Shown piece by piece: positions 1 to 6,204 of a stretch of 8,435 bases of DNA (positions are counted from its first letter, which is position 1; the number at the start of each line of letters is the position of its first letter). The notes below the pieces were generated by a model that saw only the letters and a list, made by a program, of their open reading frames with translations, had not been told where the DNA came from and did no database searches. Location of the stretch: contig JAJQCX010000139.1 of the NCBI GenBank assembly GCA_021202495.1, positions 1 to 8,435 of the forward strand, written 5' to 3'. The translations under genes were made by a program, and so were the position numbers. The DNA is from Clostridia bacterium (GTDB lineage: Bacteria > Bacillota > Clostridia > UMGS1883).

Positions 1-103
1 TAAGACATGTGCGCATCATTGTAAATGCAACACAATATGCAAATATCAATGTATACAATGCCGTTCTTTTATTAACTCGAATTATTAAATCAGATGTACT
101 CAT
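1..103 (-). CDS. 5' end of a putative membrane protein gene, cut by the window edge
   Basis: A reading frame starts at ATG 103-101 and stays open for 34 codons to the window edge. A GGAG at 117-114 lies 10 nt upstream. The visible protein begins MSTSDLIIRVNKRTA, followed by a hydrophobic run (LYTLIFAYCVAFTMM, about residues 16-30) that looks like a first transmembrane helix after a short charged N-terminus. It follows the GT2 gene on the same strand, 27 nt after that gene's stop. The frame is also open back to a TTG at 130 right after that stop, but this start has no good ribosome binding site. The region is very AT-rich (38 G or C in the first 120 bases by hand count). In polysaccharide loci a membrane protein here is often the Wzy-type polymerase, an O-antigen-ligase-like protein or the Wzx flippase. 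That is inference from position and hydrophobicity; no family motif is visible. Confidence 0.6.
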   Translation of the reverse strand, partial: MSTSDLIIRVNKRTALYTLIFAYCVAFTMMRTCL

Positions 104-130
104 ACCATATGCACTCCAATATTCCCTCAA

Positions 131-1033
131 TCAATAATATCCGAAAATCACTGCCGCCATAAATCCCCGTCTCGCCTTCTTATACGGTACATTAAACTCA
201 TGTGAAAAGGCAATATTAAGTCTGCCCAACAAGCCCTTATCTTTATAATCCGCGGCTCTTTGGGCGAGCTTCAAATTTTCACTCGGCATTTTATCGCCGT
301 AAAGTCTTATTATCTCTCTCAGCTGACCGCTTCTTTCACAGTCTTTTTTATTAATTCTGGTTACAACCGAACGCAGGCGGCTTTTCAGAGTGTGTGTGCC
401 GCCGTCCACATTACTCCCATGCTGACGGTACATCAACACCCTATCACTATCATAAATCACGCATCCGCCCACCGCCAAGCACACCTTATGCGCCCAATCG
501 TCATGCATGACAACAGTATTCGGTACGCCTATTTGCAAAAACTCCTTCAGCTTCCGGTTGAAAACCGTTGTGCAGCCCGTACAGTTGCTTGCAACAATGC
601 TTTCGTTGAATTTTGTCGTACTTACATGTCCGTTATCCGGCAAAGGATTTAGCTTCGCATCCGTCAATTGATAATTCGCGCAGTACAGCGCCGGTACTTC
701 GGGCGGCAAAGAATCCAACTTTGTCACCGCCTTTTCCAGTTTATCCGGGTACCAAACATCATCCTGATCGCAAAACGCATAATAATCCGAATCGGGCGCG
801 TTTTTAACCAAATTCAAAAAGCTGCGCGCCGATTTTAAATTTTCTCCCTTGTACCATTTCAAAATGCCGTTATTTTGGCAGCTTTCGAGTATGTCCCGTG
901 TGGCGTCCGAAGATGAGTCGTCTCTGACCAAAATATTTATGTCGACATTTTTCTGTGATATGAGGCTTTGTATTTGCTCATTTAAATATTTTTCACCGTT
1001 ATAGGTGGACATTAAAACCGTAACAGTTTTCAA
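131..1033 (-). CDS. GT2 family glycosyltransferase, probable rhamnosyltransferase
   Basis: This 300-residue GT-A fold glycosyltransferase probably adds a sugar, most likely rhamnose from dTDP-L-rhamnose, to the growing lipid-linked repeat unit at the cytoplasmic membrane face. Visible motifs are the nucleotide-binding start TVLMSTYNGEKYL (residues 5-17), RDDSSSD (37-43), the metal-binding DXD-type motif in FCDQDDVW (87-94), the acceptor-side MHDDW (176-180) and YRQHGSNV (202-209). The DQDDVW plus YRQHGSNV combination is, from family knowledge, common in Firmicute GT2 enzymes annotated as rhamnosyltransferases. The complete dTDP-rhamnose pathway upstream supports that donor, but specificity is not proven. 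The start is TTG at 1033, overlapping the upstream gene's TGA as TTGA, with GGAGGA 7 nt upstream. The next in-frame ATG (residue 8) would remove the first beta strand. The C-terminal 70 residues are basic, which may help membrane association. Confidence 0.9.
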   Translation of the reverse strand: MKTVTVLMSTYNGEKYLNEQIQSLISQKNVDINILVRDDSSSDATRDILESCQNNGILKWYKGENLKSARSFLNLVKNAPDSDYYAFCDQDDVWYPDKLEKAVTKLDSLPPEVPALYCANYQLTDAKLNPLPDNGHVSTTKFNESIVASNCTGCTTVFNRKLKEFLQIGVPNTVVMHDDWAHKVCLAVGGCVIYDSDRVLMYRQHGSNVDGGTHTLKSRLRSVVTRINKKDCERSGQLREIIRLYGDKMPSENLKLAQRAADYKDKGLLGRLNIAFSHEFNVPYKKARRGFMAAVIFGYY

Positions 1034-2184
1034 TTTTTATTCCTCCGGTCGCACTCGTCGGCAAACTCTTTATAAAAAGCATTTCTTTTTTCATCCAAAT
1101 ATTTTTTCTCGTAGTTTTTTGACAATTCGTAATTGGCGGCAGCCTGCAATGACATTGTCTCTTTATTTAAGCTTCTCAATATTTTGACAATGCCTTCCGC
1201 GCTTCCCTTTTTAAACACAAATTTCTTGTCTATGAGCTCGCCGATTCCTCCCGCGGTTGAACCGGCAGCCGGGCACGCCCTGCTGACAGCCTCCGCCATC
1301 GCTCTGGGCAATCCCTCCTGCTTGCTCGGCTGGATATAAAAATCAATATCGTCAAGCCACGAAAACACATCGTCATGATTTAACACACCGCAAAACTCCA
1401 CAAGGTCGGACACTCCGCAAGCCTCCGCGCATTTTTTCAGCCGCTCCGGACTGCCGCTCCCCGCCATTTTGTATCTGTATTCTTTTCCTTCTTTTCTCAG
1501 TTGGGCAATCGCTTTTATTACATATTCCTGACCTTTATACAGCACATCCACCTGTGCCAGAGTTCCGAGCACAAGCGGCTCCGCGCTGTTTTTTATTTTT
1601 TCCAATCTCTTCTCCAAGATGCTGCCGTCCGTCTCCTGCAGTTCCACGTCGGAACAATCTATCCACTTACCGTCGGTAGGATAGCGTTTTTCGAGAAACT
1701 CTTTGGTGACATACACCACATAAGGAGCCCGCAGAACCTCTCTTTTCGTTGAGATTGTCATCATCGGCGCAACAAACTTTCCTTTAAGACCGTGGTTCCA
1801 ATAAGAATCCCACGGACAGGCGACAAGCTCAACCAAATACGGGATGTTATATTCTCTCGCACACTTTATTGCTTCCTCCGCAATCTTACTGTGCAGCTTC
1901 ACAATTAACGCATCGGCGGCTTTAATTTCATCACGCATCGTTTTTTTCGCTTCGGAAGACAGCAGCAGCGATCCGTCGGAGACGGGTTTTACCGTTATAT
2001 CGGGATTTTTAATTTCAAACAGCCCGGTATCATAGGGCTGCTTTTTAATTGCGCGGCAAAAAATCGTAAGATGGTCAAAATACTGCATATACCTTCCCGT
2101 AATCGAGTCCGACAATCCTCCGGTCGTGTAATACTTCCCGTCTATATATCTTAATTTATGGTCGTGAGCAAACACAAGTTTCAT
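1030..2184 (-). CDS. GT4 family glycosyltransferase (GT-B fold)
   Basis: A 384-residue retaining GT-B glycosyltransferase that probably transfers a hexose-type sugar from a nucleotide donor during repeat-unit assembly. The C-terminal donor domain shows LVLGTLAQVDVLYKGQEYVI (about 204-223), the AGSGSPERL loop (241-249) and the GT4 signature EX7E, with Glu290 and Glu298 in SKQEGLPRAMAEAV, followed by GSTAGGIGELI (308-318). The N-terminal half begins MKLVFAHDHKLRYIDGKYY, then TTGGLSD, and is less generic. No signal peptide or membrane segment is seen. ATG at 2184 is preferred to the GTG at 2199 because AGGTGA sits about 5 nt upstream, across the stop codon of the pyruvyl transferase gene (5 nt between the genes), and because MKLVFAHD is the natural beta-strand start. 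Its stop overlaps the TTG start of the GT2 gene. Donor and linkage cannot be read from the sequence. Confidence 0.9.
   Translation of the reverse strand: MKLVFAHDHKLRYIDGKYYTTGGLSDSITGRYMQYFDHLTIFCRAIKKQPYDTGLFEIKNPDITVKPVSDGSLLLSSEAKKTMRDEIKAADALIVKLHSKIAEEAIKCAREYNIPYLVELVACPWDSYWNHGLKGKFVAPMMTISTKREVLRAPYVVYVTKEFLEKRYPTDGKWIDCSDVELQETDGSILEKRLEKIKNSAEPLVLGTLAQVDVLYKGQEYVIKAIAQLRKEGKEYRYKMAGSGSPERLKKCAEACGVSDLVEFCGVLNHDDVFSWLDDIDFYIQPSKQEGLPRAMAEAVSRACPAAGSTAGGIGELIDKKFVFKKGSAEGIVKILRSLNKETMSLQAAANYELSKNYEKKYLDEKRNAFYKEFADECDRRNKN
1041..1046 (-). promoter_or_regulatory. Strong Shine-Dalgarno site that fixes a TTG start
   Basis: GGAGGA on the minus strand is a near-perfect Shine-Dalgarno sequence, 7 nt before the TTG at 1033-1031. 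It lies inside the 3' end of the preceding GT4 gene. No ATG or GTG lies at a suitable distance in the GT2 frame, so the site supports TTG initiation and coupled translation. Confidence 0.8.
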
Positions 2185-2189
2185 TTTCT

Positions 2190-3488
2190 TCACCTGCACA
2201 ACTTCATCAACTCGGAATACCGCAGCGCAACGCCGTTTGTATAATTCCTTATTTTATTCAAAACACCCTCACGGTTCTCAACCATTTTCACAAACATTTC
2301 CTTTAATTTATCACAAGAAACGTCATATATCGAAACGGCGTATTCGCTCAAGCCCATGTCATTCATAATTCCCTGACCCTTGTTTCCCACATAGTAAATT
2401 GCCAGCCCCGGGACTCCGCTTGCCAAAGAGAAAATCACGGAGTGGAACCGTGTTCCGACAATATAATCGCACATGCCGTAAATTTTCTTGAGATCCCGAC
2501 AGTCAAATGACCTGTCCGAAATAATTCTGTACTCCGATTTGTCCAATCCCTCGATAACATCGGCAATGCAGGCGGCATCGTTCTCATGCGCGTTAACGGC
2601 CAAAGTATGCTCAACAATAACGGGCATATAACCTGCTTGACTTAGCCAACGGATAAACTTTCGCATCTCGCTTTTAAAAGTTTCGTATGCGCCTTCCGGA
2701 TTTTCGGATAACGGGAACCTGTACGGGCGCATTGTAATTGCCGCCAACTTTTTATCCTCCGGCAAATCAAAACGGGCGGCTATTTCCTTTTCGGATATAT
2801 CCGAAGCGGGCAAACCGAATGCCAAGTCGGGATATACATTGATTTTTATATTAAGCTGCTCCTCGACCATTTTTGCCGAAAACGATTCTCTGGCTGTCAC
2901 CACGCTGCAGCTTGCCATCGCCTTTTTTGCGATTGACTTAACGAACGGACCTTCAAACGGTCCGAACGAGTTCGGCATCACATAAATCGGTTTTTTCAAA
3001 GCCTTCGCCAAAAAAATATGAAAACACCAAAAATACATTGAGCACGTCGACTCTATGCCGCCGTATGTTTGAAACAAGCCCCCGCCCTTTACGAAAACAG
3101 CGTCACATTCTTCAAACGTCTCCAAGGATGCTCGTTTTTTCTTTGAAATGAATATTTTTGCCGCTTTTCTTGTAAGCTTTGTAAAGTAAAACAGACTTCC
3201 CAAAAAATCAAAAAGCTCCACAATGCCCCATTTCAGCTTGAGGCTCAGCCCGTATTTTATGTTGGTCTTATCCTTATACACCCTTGACGGATGCTCCATA
3301 ATAGGCTTAATTATGTTCAATCCTTCGTTTTTGCTCTGTTCCGTCGGCTCATTTTCCTCAGCTGTGAGATAATACTCACCGATAAATCCGTTGCTTTCCG
3401 CCAAACGCTTAGTTTCCCATACCAACGCCTGATCCCCGCGGTTAAGATCCGAACACCCCGGAATTATGATATATTTTCGTTTTTCCAT
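2190..3488 (-). CDS. Polysaccharide pyruvyl transferase family protein
   Basis: This 432-residue protein belongs to the polysaccharide pyruvyl transferase family (CsaB/ExoV type). Members transfer the enolpyruvyl group of phosphoenolpyruvate to a sugar to form a pyruvate ketal, giving the glycan a negative charge. Visible features are an N-terminal strand and NRGDQAL loop (16-22), VKGGGLFQTYGG (133-144), VMPNSFGPF (170-178), ARESFS (199-204), VYPDLAF (218-224) and the conserved GTRFHSVIFSL (345-355), with the basic and His residues expected in the PEP site. Length is normal for the family. The start is ATG 3488 or the adjoining GTG 3491; neither has a strong Shine-Dalgarno sequence. It lies 34 nt after rfbC and just before a GT4 gene, so it probably modifies the same repeat unit. 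Which sugar is pyruvylated is unknown, and some family members have no proven activity. Confidence 0.88.
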   Translation of the reverse strand: MEKRKYIIIPGCSDLNRGDQALVWETKRLAESNGFIGEYYLTAEENEPTEQSKNEGLNIIKPIMEHPSRVYKDKTNIKYGLSLKLKWGIVELFDFLGSLFYFTKLTRKAAKIFISKKKRASLETFEECDAVFVKGGGLFQTYGGIESTCSMYFWCFHIFLAKALKKPIYVMPNSFGPFEGPFVKSIAKKAMASCSVVTARESFSAKMVEEQLNIKINVYPDLAFGLPASDISEKEIAARFDLPEDKKLAAITMRPYRFPLSENPEGAYETFKSEMRKFIRWLSQAGYMPVIVEHTLAVNAHENDAACIADVIEGLDKSEYRIISDRSFDCRDLKKIYGMCDYIVGTRFHSVIFSLASGVPGLAIYYVGNKGQGIMNDMGLSEYAVSIYDVSCDKLKEMFVKMVENREGVLNKIRNYTNGVALRYSELMKLCR

Positions 3489-3522
3489 CACTCAGCGCCC
3501 ACTTCTGACAAGATTACATCTT

Positions 3523-4137
3523 TTATTTACTCTGCGGAATAATTGTCTCCTTAAATCCCGGCCACTTTTGATCTTTATCGCTGAGATTCAAAGCGCAGCC
3601 GTCCAAGCTGTACCCCTCCGCGCTTGCCGATCCCTTATATTCTCCGACAACTCCCGGCCACTTTATCCCAATCTCCGGGTCGTTCCAAGCCATGCCGCCC
3701 TCATCGTTCGGATGATAAAAATCGTCGCATTTGTAGCAAAATTCCGCTGTGTCGCTCAGCACAAGAAATCCGTGCGCAAAGCCCCTCGGAATCAAAAACT
3801 GCTTTTTGTTCTCTTCCGTCAATTCAACTCCGTACCATTTCCCATATGTTTCGCTGCCGGAGCGCAAGTCAACCGCCGCATCGAACACAGCGCCCTTTAT
3901 CACCCTCACCAACTTACACTGCGGATAATTTATCTGAAAATGCAGCCCGCGAAGCACGCCCTTTGTTGACATCGACTGATTGTCCTGTACAAAGGTGACG
4001 TCTATCCCCGCCTCTTCCATGTCTCTTTGGCTGTATGTTTCCATGAAATACCCGCGGCTGTCGCCGTGTACGGCAGGCTCAATGACGCACAAGCCCTTTA
4101 TCCCCGCGACGTCCTTTTCAACCTTAATCTGTCCCAT
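3523..4137 (-). CDS. rfbC: dTDP-4-dehydrorhamnose 3,5-epimerase
   Basis: RfbC/RmlC catalyses step three of dTDP-L-rhamnose synthesis, epimerising C3 and C5 of dTDP-4-keto-6-deoxy-D-glucose in the cytoplasm. The 204-residue cupin shows HGDSRGYFMETY (24-35), QDNQSMSTKGVLRGLHFQ (51-68) with the catalytic His66, VFDAAVDLR (84-92) with the partner Asp90, IPRGFAHGFLVL (116-127) and YKCDDFYHP (135-143) with the active-site tyrosines. Typical members have about 180-190 residues. The extra length is mostly a Gly/Ser-rich stretch at about 162-185 between the IGIKWP motif and the final LSDKDQKWPGF. ATG 4137 is chosen: it overlaps the rfbD stop as TGATG, gives the usual family N-terminus, and has AAGGAG 11 nt upstream inside rfbD. 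A longer frame to 4182 would add 15 uncharacteristic residues. Confidence 0.96.
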   Translation of the reverse strand: MGQIKVEKDVAGIKGLCVIEPAVHGDSRGYFMETYSQRDMEEAGIDVTFVQDNQSMSTKGVLRGLHFQINYPQCKLVRVIKGAVFDAAVDLRSGSETYGKWYGVELTEENKKQFLIPRGFAHGFLVLSDTAEFCYKCDDFYHPNDEGGMAWNDPEIGIKWPGVVGEYKGSASAEGYSLDGCALNLSDKDQKWPGFKETIIPQSK

Positions 4138-5033
4138 CAGTAATCTATCTCCTTCAAATATCTGCTCACGGCGTCCTGCCACGTCGGCAGCGGTTCAAAG
4201 CCCGCCTCTTTGAGCTTGCTCTTATCGAGTCTGCTGTTGAACGGTCTCGCCGCCTTGCTCAATCCGTATTCTTGCGTAGTCACGGGAATGACCTTTGTCG
4301 TATATCCCGCCTGTCTGTAAATTTCACAGGTGAAATCATACCAGCTGATATATCCGCCCTCGTTTGTGGCGTGATAATAACCGTATTTTTCTGTTTCAAC
4401 CATATCAACCAAAAGCCGCGCCAAATCATATGTATAAGTCGGCGTTCCTATCTGGTCGTTGACAACCCGAACAGTATCGTGCGTCTTCCCGACGTTCAGC
4501 ATCGTTTTGATAAAGTTCTTCCCGTTCACGCCGAACACCCACGCAATGCGCACAATGAAGAACTTTTCAAGCGTCCCGCTTACCGCAAGTTCCCCTTCAA
4601 GCTTTGTCTGCCCGTAAACGTTCAGCGGTTTGTAATCCTTGCAGTCGGGCTGCCACGGCTGTGTTCCCTGTCCGTCAAACACGTAATCTGTGCTTATATA
4701 AACCATTTTGCAGTCAAGCTTTTTGCAGACGTTTGCAATGTTTTTCGTGCCGCCAGCGTTGACCGCGCGAACCTTTTCAACCTTGTCGTCGTCCTCCGCC
4801 ATATCCACCGCCGTCCATGCCGCGCAATGAATTACAACATCGGGATTAATCTGTGTCAATACCTTTTCAACGGCAGCGGCATCTGTAATGTCAAGCTGCA
4901 CATACGGATATTCCCCGCCGTATTCCGCGAGTACATCACTGCCCACGCATTCGGATCCGCGTTTATGCAGTTCATTCATCACATCATGCCCCAGCTGCCC
5001 TGCAACGCCTGTTACAAACACTTTCATCTTCAT
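4137..5033 (-). CDS. rfbD: dTDP-4-dehydrorhamnose reductase
   Basis: RfbD/RmlD performs the last step of the pathway, NAD(P)H-dependent reduction of dTDP-6-deoxy-L-lyxo-4-hexulose to dTDP-L-rhamnose. The 298-residue extended short-chain dehydrogenase has the Rossmann glycine motif TGVAGQLG (8-15), AAWTAVDMAE (71-80), STDYVFDG (114-121) carrying the catalytic Thr, the YxxxK pair Tyr140 and Lys144 in YGQTKLEGE, VRIAWVFG (161-168), QIGTPTYTYDLA (194-205) and the C-terminal substrate motif RPFNSRLD (263-270). All key residues are present. ATG 5033 overlaps the rfbB stop as ATGA, which suggests translational coupling. The ATG at 5027 (MKVFVTG) is an equally sensible start and is better spaced (9 nt) from a GGGGA. 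Its stop overlaps the rfbC start by one base. Confidence 0.96.
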   Translation of the reverse strand: MKMKVFVTGVAGQLGHDVMNELHKRGSECVGSDVLAEYGGEYPYVQLDITDAAAVEKVLTQINPDVVIHCAAWTAVDMAEDDDKVEKVRAVNAGGTKNIANVCKKLDCKMVYISTDYVFDGQGTQPWQPDCKDYKPLNVYGQTKLEGELAVSGTLEKFFIVRIAWVFGVNGKNFIKTMLNVGKTHDTVRVVNDQIGTPTYTYDLARLLVDMVETEKYGYYHATNEGGYISWYDFTCEIYRQAGYTTKVIPVTTQEYGLSKAARPFNSRLDKSKLKEAGFEPLPTWQDAVSRYLKEIDY

Positions 5034-6049
5034 CTGTCCCCATACATTTTTTCATAGTAATTTTGATACTCGCCCGAAATAATTGTCTCCCACCACTCGC
5101 GGTTATCGAGATACCACTTTATCGTCTTCTTTATGCCGTCCTCAAATTTCGTTTCCGGCAGCCAGCCCAATTCATTATGAATCTTTGTCGGGTCGATTGC
5201 ATAGCGCATGTCATGCCCTTTTCTGTCCGTAACATGTGTGATAAGGCTCTCGGGCTTTCCGAGCTCGCGGCAGATTATCTTCACAATATCGATGTTCTTC
5301 ATCTCATTATGTCCGCCGACGTTGTAGATCTCGCCCACTCTGCCCTTATGGATAATCAAATCAATAGCACGACAGTGATCCTCCACATAGAGCCAGTCGC
5401 GCACGTTCAATCCCTCTCCGTAAACCGGCAGCGGCTTGTCGTTCAAGGCGTTCGCAATCATCAGCGGAATCAGCTTCTCCGGGAAGTGATACGGGCCGTA
5501 ATTATTGGAGCATCTTGAGATTGTCACAGGCAAACCGTATGTTCTGTGATAAGCCAAAACGAGCAAATCCGCGCCTGCTTTGCTTGAGCTGTACGGGCTT
5601 GACGTATGTATCGGCGTTTCCTCCGTAAAGAATAAATCCGGGCGGTCTAACGGCAGATCACCATATACTTCATCTGTTGACACTTGATGGTAACGGGTAA
5701 TGCCGTACTTACGGCATGCGTCCATCAAAACGGATGTTCCGATAATGTTGGTCTGCAAAAAGATGCCCGGGTCTTCAATAGAGCGGTCAACGTGACTTTC
5801 CGCCGCAAAATTGACCACAATGTTTGGTTTTTCCTCTTCAAAAAGCTTATATACCGCTTCTCTGTCGCAAATATCCGCCTTCACAAATCTGAAATTCGGA
5901 TTGTCCATCACAGGCGCAAGGGTCGACAAATTGCCCGCATATGTCAGCTTGTCCAAGCAGGCAATCCGATAGTCGGGATATGTATTAAGCATATGAAATA
6001 CAAAATTGCTTCCGATAAATCCGGCGCCGCCGGTTACTATAATTGTCAT
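5030..6049 (-). CDS. rfbB: dTDP-glucose 4,6-dehydratase
   Basis: RfbB/RmlB converts dTDP-D-glucose to dTDP-4-keto-6-deoxy-D-glucose with tightly bound NAD+, the second step toward dTDP-L-rhamnose. The 339-residue extended SDR protein has GGAGFIG (7-13), LDKLTYAGN (32-40), AAESHVDRSI (82-91), STDEVYG (124-130) with the catalytic Thr/Asp/Glu triad at 125-127, Tyr153 and Lys157 in YSSSK, SNNYGPYHFPEKLIP (181-195), VRDWLYVEDH (216-225) and DRKGHDMRYAID (275-286). The length and every catalytic residue match the family. ATG 6049 is chosen because GGAG at 6059-6056 lies 6 nt upstream and MTIIVTGGAG is the standard start. In-frame upstream starts at 6061 and 6082 would cover the ribosome binding site and a GC-rich hairpin. 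The gene follows an unusually long 155-nt gap after rfbA and overlaps rfbD by 4 nt. Confidence 0.97.
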   Translation of the reverse strand: MTIIVTGGAGFIGSNFVFHMLNTYPDYRIACLDKLTYAGNLSTLAPVMDNPNFRFVKADICDREAVYKLFEEEKPNIVVNFAAESHVDRSIEDPGIFLQTNIIGTSVLMDACRKYGITRYHQVSTDEVYGDLPLDRPDLFFTEETPIHTSSPYSSSKAGADLLVLAYHRTYGLPVTISRCSNNYGPYHFPEKLIPLMIANALNDKPLPVYGEGLNVRDWLYVEDHCRAIDLIIHKGRVGEIYNVGGHNEMKNIDIVKIICRELGKPESLITHVTDRKGHDMRYAIDPTKIHNELGWLPETKFEDGIKKTIKWYLDNREWWETIISGEYQNYYEKMYGDR

Positions 6050-6055
6050 GTTAAT

Positions 6056-6059
6056 CTCC
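6056..6059 (-). promoter_or_regulatory. rfbB ribosome binding site
   Basis: GGAG on the minus strand lies 6 nt before ATG 6049. It decides the rfbB start against two longer in-frame options and sits 5 nt downstream of a stable hairpin, so ribosome access could depend on that structure. Confidence 0.7.
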
Positions 6060-6064
6060 ATTCC

Positions 6065-6080
6065 GCCGCCCTGCGGCGGC
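6065..6080 (-). other. GC-rich hairpin just upstream of the rfbB ribosome binding site
   Basis: On the sense (minus) strand GCCGCC pairs with GGCGGC across a GCAG tetraloop, giving a perfect six-pair all-GC stem. The base of the stem is 5 nt from the rfbB GGAG. There is no run of U after it, so it is not an intrinsic terminator. It might act on translation of rfbB, stabilise the downstream mRNA after processing, or be the edge of the adjoining repeat element. An alternative pairing of GCGGCG here (6073-6078) with CGCCGC at 6174-6179 is possible. Function is inference. Confidence 0.6.
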
Positions 6081-6082
6081 AC

Positions 6083-6198
6083 AAATTGTAACGTGGAAAA
6101 GAAGCAAACAGATTGCCCTTATGAGGAGCGCCGACGTATCGGGATACTTCAAGCGACGAATAAGGGCGAGATGCGCCGCTTATTTTTCACGTTAATTT
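6083..6198. repeat. Nested inverted-repeat element between rfbA and rfbB
   Basis: This non-coding stretch is organised as concentric inverted repeats. The outer arms are TAACGTGGAAAA (6089-6100) and TTTTTCACGTTA (6183-6194), complementary at 11 of 12 positions; AAATT (6083-6087) and AATTT (6194-6198) could extend them with a small bulge. Inside is a perfect 8-bp pair, GCCCTTAT (6115-6122) with ATAAGGGC (6160-6167). At the centre GTATC (6136-6140) faces GATAC (6143-6147). GCGCCG occurs twice as a direct repeat (6128-6133 and 6173-6178). The arrangement resembles a small palindromic interspersed repeat or MITE-like element, or a structured RNA in the operon transcript. No open reading frame, terminator U-run or confident promoter was found in it. 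It separates two genes whose products act consecutively and would normally be expected close together. Confidence 0.7.
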
Positions 6199-6204
6199 CC
6201 TTTC

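Noticed and set aside
260..652. Plus-strand frame of 130 codons opposite the GT2 gene
   Set aside because: Antisense to a complete glycosyltransferase, low-complexity translation, no family motif; treated as a chance frame.
2435..2617. 60-codon minus-strand frame inside the pyruvyl transferase gene
   Set aside because: It is an out-of-frame overlap within a well-conserved coding sequence and has no independent start signal.
4272..5057. Plus-strand open frame of 261 codons opposite rfbD and the end of rfbB
   Set aside because: It lies antisense to clearly conserved coding sequence, its translation is rich in Arg, Cys and His with no domain, and it has no suitable ribosome site. It is a shadow of rfbD.
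5063..6091. Plus-strand frames (151 and 135 codons) opposite rfbB
   Set aside because: They mirror codon periodicity of rfbB and have no ribosome sites or recognisable protein features.
6083..6198. CRISPR array or IS end in the rfbA-rfbB gap
   Set aside because: There is a single symmetric unit with no spaced direct repeats, no transposase fragment and no obvious flanking target-site duplication.
6083..6204. Intrinsic terminator or internal promoter between rfbA and rfbB
   Set aside because: The hairpins lack a following U-run on the sense strand, and the TACAAT at about 6091-6086 has no -35 box at 16-18 nt that resembles consensus.
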